From positions 2,146,501 through 2,210,500 of the forward strand of contig NZ_AZUR01000001.1 in assembly GCF_000527175.1 (NCBI RefSeq): 64,000 bases of DNA, in the 5' to 3' direction. Position 1 is the stretch's first letter; each line of letters opens with the position of its first letter. Origin of the DNA: Pseudogulbenkiania sp. MAI-1. GTDB taxonomy: Bacteria; Pseudomonadota; Gammaproteobacteria; Burkholderiales; Chromobacteriaceae. Below the pieces are notes generated by a model, which searched no databases, was not told where the DNA came from, and saw only the letters and a program-made list of their open reading frames with translations. Shown piece by piece: positions 62,344 to 64,000 of the stretch. Both the position numbers and the translations under genes were made by a program.

Positions 62344-64000
62344 ATGAAACGCTTCCATACCTTTCTTGCCACGATGGCCCTGACCGCCACCGTACCCGCT
62401 CTCGCCTCCGTCGAGGACGAGCTGATCGCTGCGCGCGAGGCCTTCCGCACCAACAACGTGGCCGAGCTGGCGCGCTATGCCTCCAGTACCTCCAGCCATC
62501 CGTTGGCGAGCTATCCCGCCTACTGGCTGACCTGGAAAGCGCTGGAAAAAGACGACGACGCCCAGGTCATCACCTTCCTCAACACAGTGAAGGAAGGCGT
62601 GATGCCCGAGCGCATCCGCAACGAATGGCTGAAACACCTGGGCAAGCGCGAGGAGTGGGCACGTTTCGCGCAGGAGTGGAAAAACCTTCCGCTGGAAGGC
62701 GCAGACGAAGAAACGCGCTGCTACGCCGACGCGCTCCGGCTGCGCCAGGGCAACCGCGACATCGACCTGTCCGCCTTCCTGCAAGGCCGCGATGCGCCCC
62801 CCGGCTGCGAGACCTTGCTCGAAACCGCCCTCGCCAAAGGGATAATCGGCCCTGACTGGGTGTGGCGCCGCGTGCGCCTGCTGCTGGCCGGCAACTACCT
62901 TACCGCCGCACGCAAACTGGCCACCGCCGTCGGACAGACACTGGATGCCGGCATGCTGGCCAAGCCGGCCACGGCCGATGCATCGACCCCGGGCGGACAG
63001 GAGGTGCTGGTCTACGACATCGTGCGCAACAAGGGCCGAGCCAATCTGGATGCCGCCGCCGACGCTCTGCGCGCCATCGAGTCGTCACTCGGCAAGGAGC
63101 GCGCCGGTTTTGCCTGGGGGCAACTAGCGTTACTGGCCGCCAAACGCCAGCAGATGGCCCAGGCGCTGTCCTGGTTCGCCCAGGCCGACGACGATCAGCT
63201 GACCGATGAGCAATGGGAATGGTGGGCCCGTGCAACGCTGCGCACCGGACAGTGGAGCGTGCTGGAGCAGGTCACCCGCACCATGCCGGCAAGACTTGCC
63301 ATCAAACCGGCCTGGCAATACTGGCGAGCCCGGGCGCTGCAGGCGCTGGGGCGGGGCAGCGAAGCCACCTCCCTGCTGGTGCAGGCCAGCAACGGCCACC
63401 AGTACTACGCCATGCTGGCACGAGAAGAACTCGGCACCACGCTGAGCGCCCCGCCCTCGACCAAGGCCCCTGGAGAGCAGGACGTCAGCACCATCAACGC
63501 CTTGCCTGCGGTGCGCCGCTCCCTGGCGCTGTTCCACTTGGCCGAAGACTACCGCAAGCCAGAATTTCGCACCGACGCCCAGCGCGAATGGCGCTGGGCC
63601 ATGCGCAACCTCTCCGACGGCCAGCTGCTGGCCGCCGCCGAACTGGCGCGACGCCACAATTTCTACGACATGGCGATCTACAGCGCCGAGCGCACCCGTG
63701 ACGAGCACGACTTCTCGCTGCGCTACCTGACCCCGTACCGCGACATCACGCGCCGCTACGCCAAGCAGCTGGAAATCGACGAAGCCTGGGTGTACGGCCT
63801 GATCCGCCAGGAAAGCCGCTTCATCACCGTGGCCCGCTCCGGCGTCGGCGCCTCTGGGCTGATGCAGCTGATGCCGGCCACCGCCAAATGGGTTGCAGGG
63901 AAAATGGGGCTCGCCAGCTTCGCCGTGGACGACATCGATACCAACATCCAGCTCGGCACGTGGTATCTGCGCTACGTGCGGGATTCGCTGTCGAACAACG
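62344..64000 (+). CDS. slt: soluble lytic murein transglycosylase (partial, runs off the edge)
   Basis: ATG 62344 opens a frame to the window end (552 codons). It has a signal peptide (about 1-21), an alpha-superhelical Slt70-type domain (about 25-460) and the start of the catalytic domain, with Glu490 in RQESRF and the following GASGLMQLMPATAKWV motif. It cleaves peptidoglycan glycan strands to anhydro-MurNAc products, which AnmK (8.2 kb) recycles. The last about 90 residues of the catalytic domain are outside the window. Confidence 0.95.
   Translation, partial: MKRFHTFLATMALTATVPALASVEDELIAAREAFRTNNVAELARYASSTSSHPLASYPAYWLTWKALEKDDDAQVITFLNTVKEGVMPERIRNEWLKHLGKREEWARFAQEWKNLPLEGADEETRCYADALRLRQGNRDIDLSAFLQGRDAPPGCETLLETALAKGIIGPDWVWRRVRLLLAGNYLTAARKLATAVGQTLDAGMLAKPATADASTPGGQEVLVYDIVRNKGRANLDAAADALRAIESSLGKERAGFAWGQLALLAAKRQQMAQALSWFAQADDDQLTDEQWEWWARATLRTGQWSVLEQVTRTMPARLAIKPAWQYWRARALQALGRGSEATSLLVQASNGHQYYAMLAREELGTTLSAPPSTKAPGEQDVSTINALPAVRRSLALFHLAEDYRKPEFRTDAQREWRWAMRNLSDGQLLAAAELARRHNFYDMAIYSAERTRDEHDFSLRYLTPYRDITRRYAKQLEIDEAWVYGLIRQESRFITVARSGVGASGLMQLMPATAKWVAGKMGLASFAVDDIDTNIQLGTWYLRYVRDSLSNN

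Overview
The window is GC-rich chromosomal DNA of a betaproteobacterium, most likely a member of the Chromobacteriaceae/Neisseriales. I infer this from the protein flavour, the rpfE-like/recJ pair, the TypA and FtsK style, the ccoI-ccoS pair and a betaproteobacterial dif site. No tRNA, rRNA or CRISPR array was seen. The final gene (a lytic transglycosylase) runs off the right edge.

Layout. 0.1-2.1 kb: autoregulated TetR operon with a thioesterase-like protein and a dienoyl-CoA isomerase. 2.4-16.8 kb: housekeeping genes (1-Cys peroxiredoxin, orphan branched-chain amino acid binding protein, hemH, ftsK, anmK, M23 peptidase, tyrS, phosphoglycerate-mutase-like/recJ, rmuC). 17-32 kb: a metabolic and signalling block. 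It holds an EAL protein under a Fur-box-like site, a CHAD protein, an NfeD/SPFH pair, and a tight operon of acyl-CoA synthetase, 2-oxoacid dehydrogenase E1alpha/E1beta/E2, PNPOx-like protein, free ACP and a 931-aa ACP-FAAL-PlsC fusion. Convergent to it are a PRPP-synthetase-like gene and an archaeal-type NMP phosphorylase-like gene. 32.7 kb: a dif/XerCD site. 32.7-39.7 kb: a filamentous (inovirus-type) prophage of about 6.98 kb inserted at dif, followed by the stump of a second related phage broken by a complete IS21-family element (39940-42135, 5-bp target duplication). 42.2-64 kb: typA, ccoI-ccoS, a quinone oxidoreductase, a Pls/PosA-type NRPS with its phosphopantetheinyl transferase, a Na,K-ATPase-like P-type pump, an LplT-like MFS protein, a disulfide oxidoreductase with a peroxiredoxin-glutaredoxin fusion, a VOC protein and slt.

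Two independent signals mark the replication terminus here. One is the 28-bp dif-like sequence at 32704-32731. The other is a polarity switch of GGGNAGGG (KOPS-like) octamers across it: by eye 9 on the plus strand and 0 on the minus strand to its left, 1 plus and 8 minus to its right, with the prophage following the right-hand polarity. The phage has no integrase and evidently uses host XerC/XerD.

The most promising less-described systems are the 2-oxoacid dehydrogenase/ACP/FAAL-acyltransferase operon next to the NMP phosphorylase and PRPP-synthetase-like pair, and the Pls/PosA synthetase, whose adenylation pocket reads D-L-E-S-I-G-T-V-I-K by hand alignment and suggests a basic amino acid polymer.
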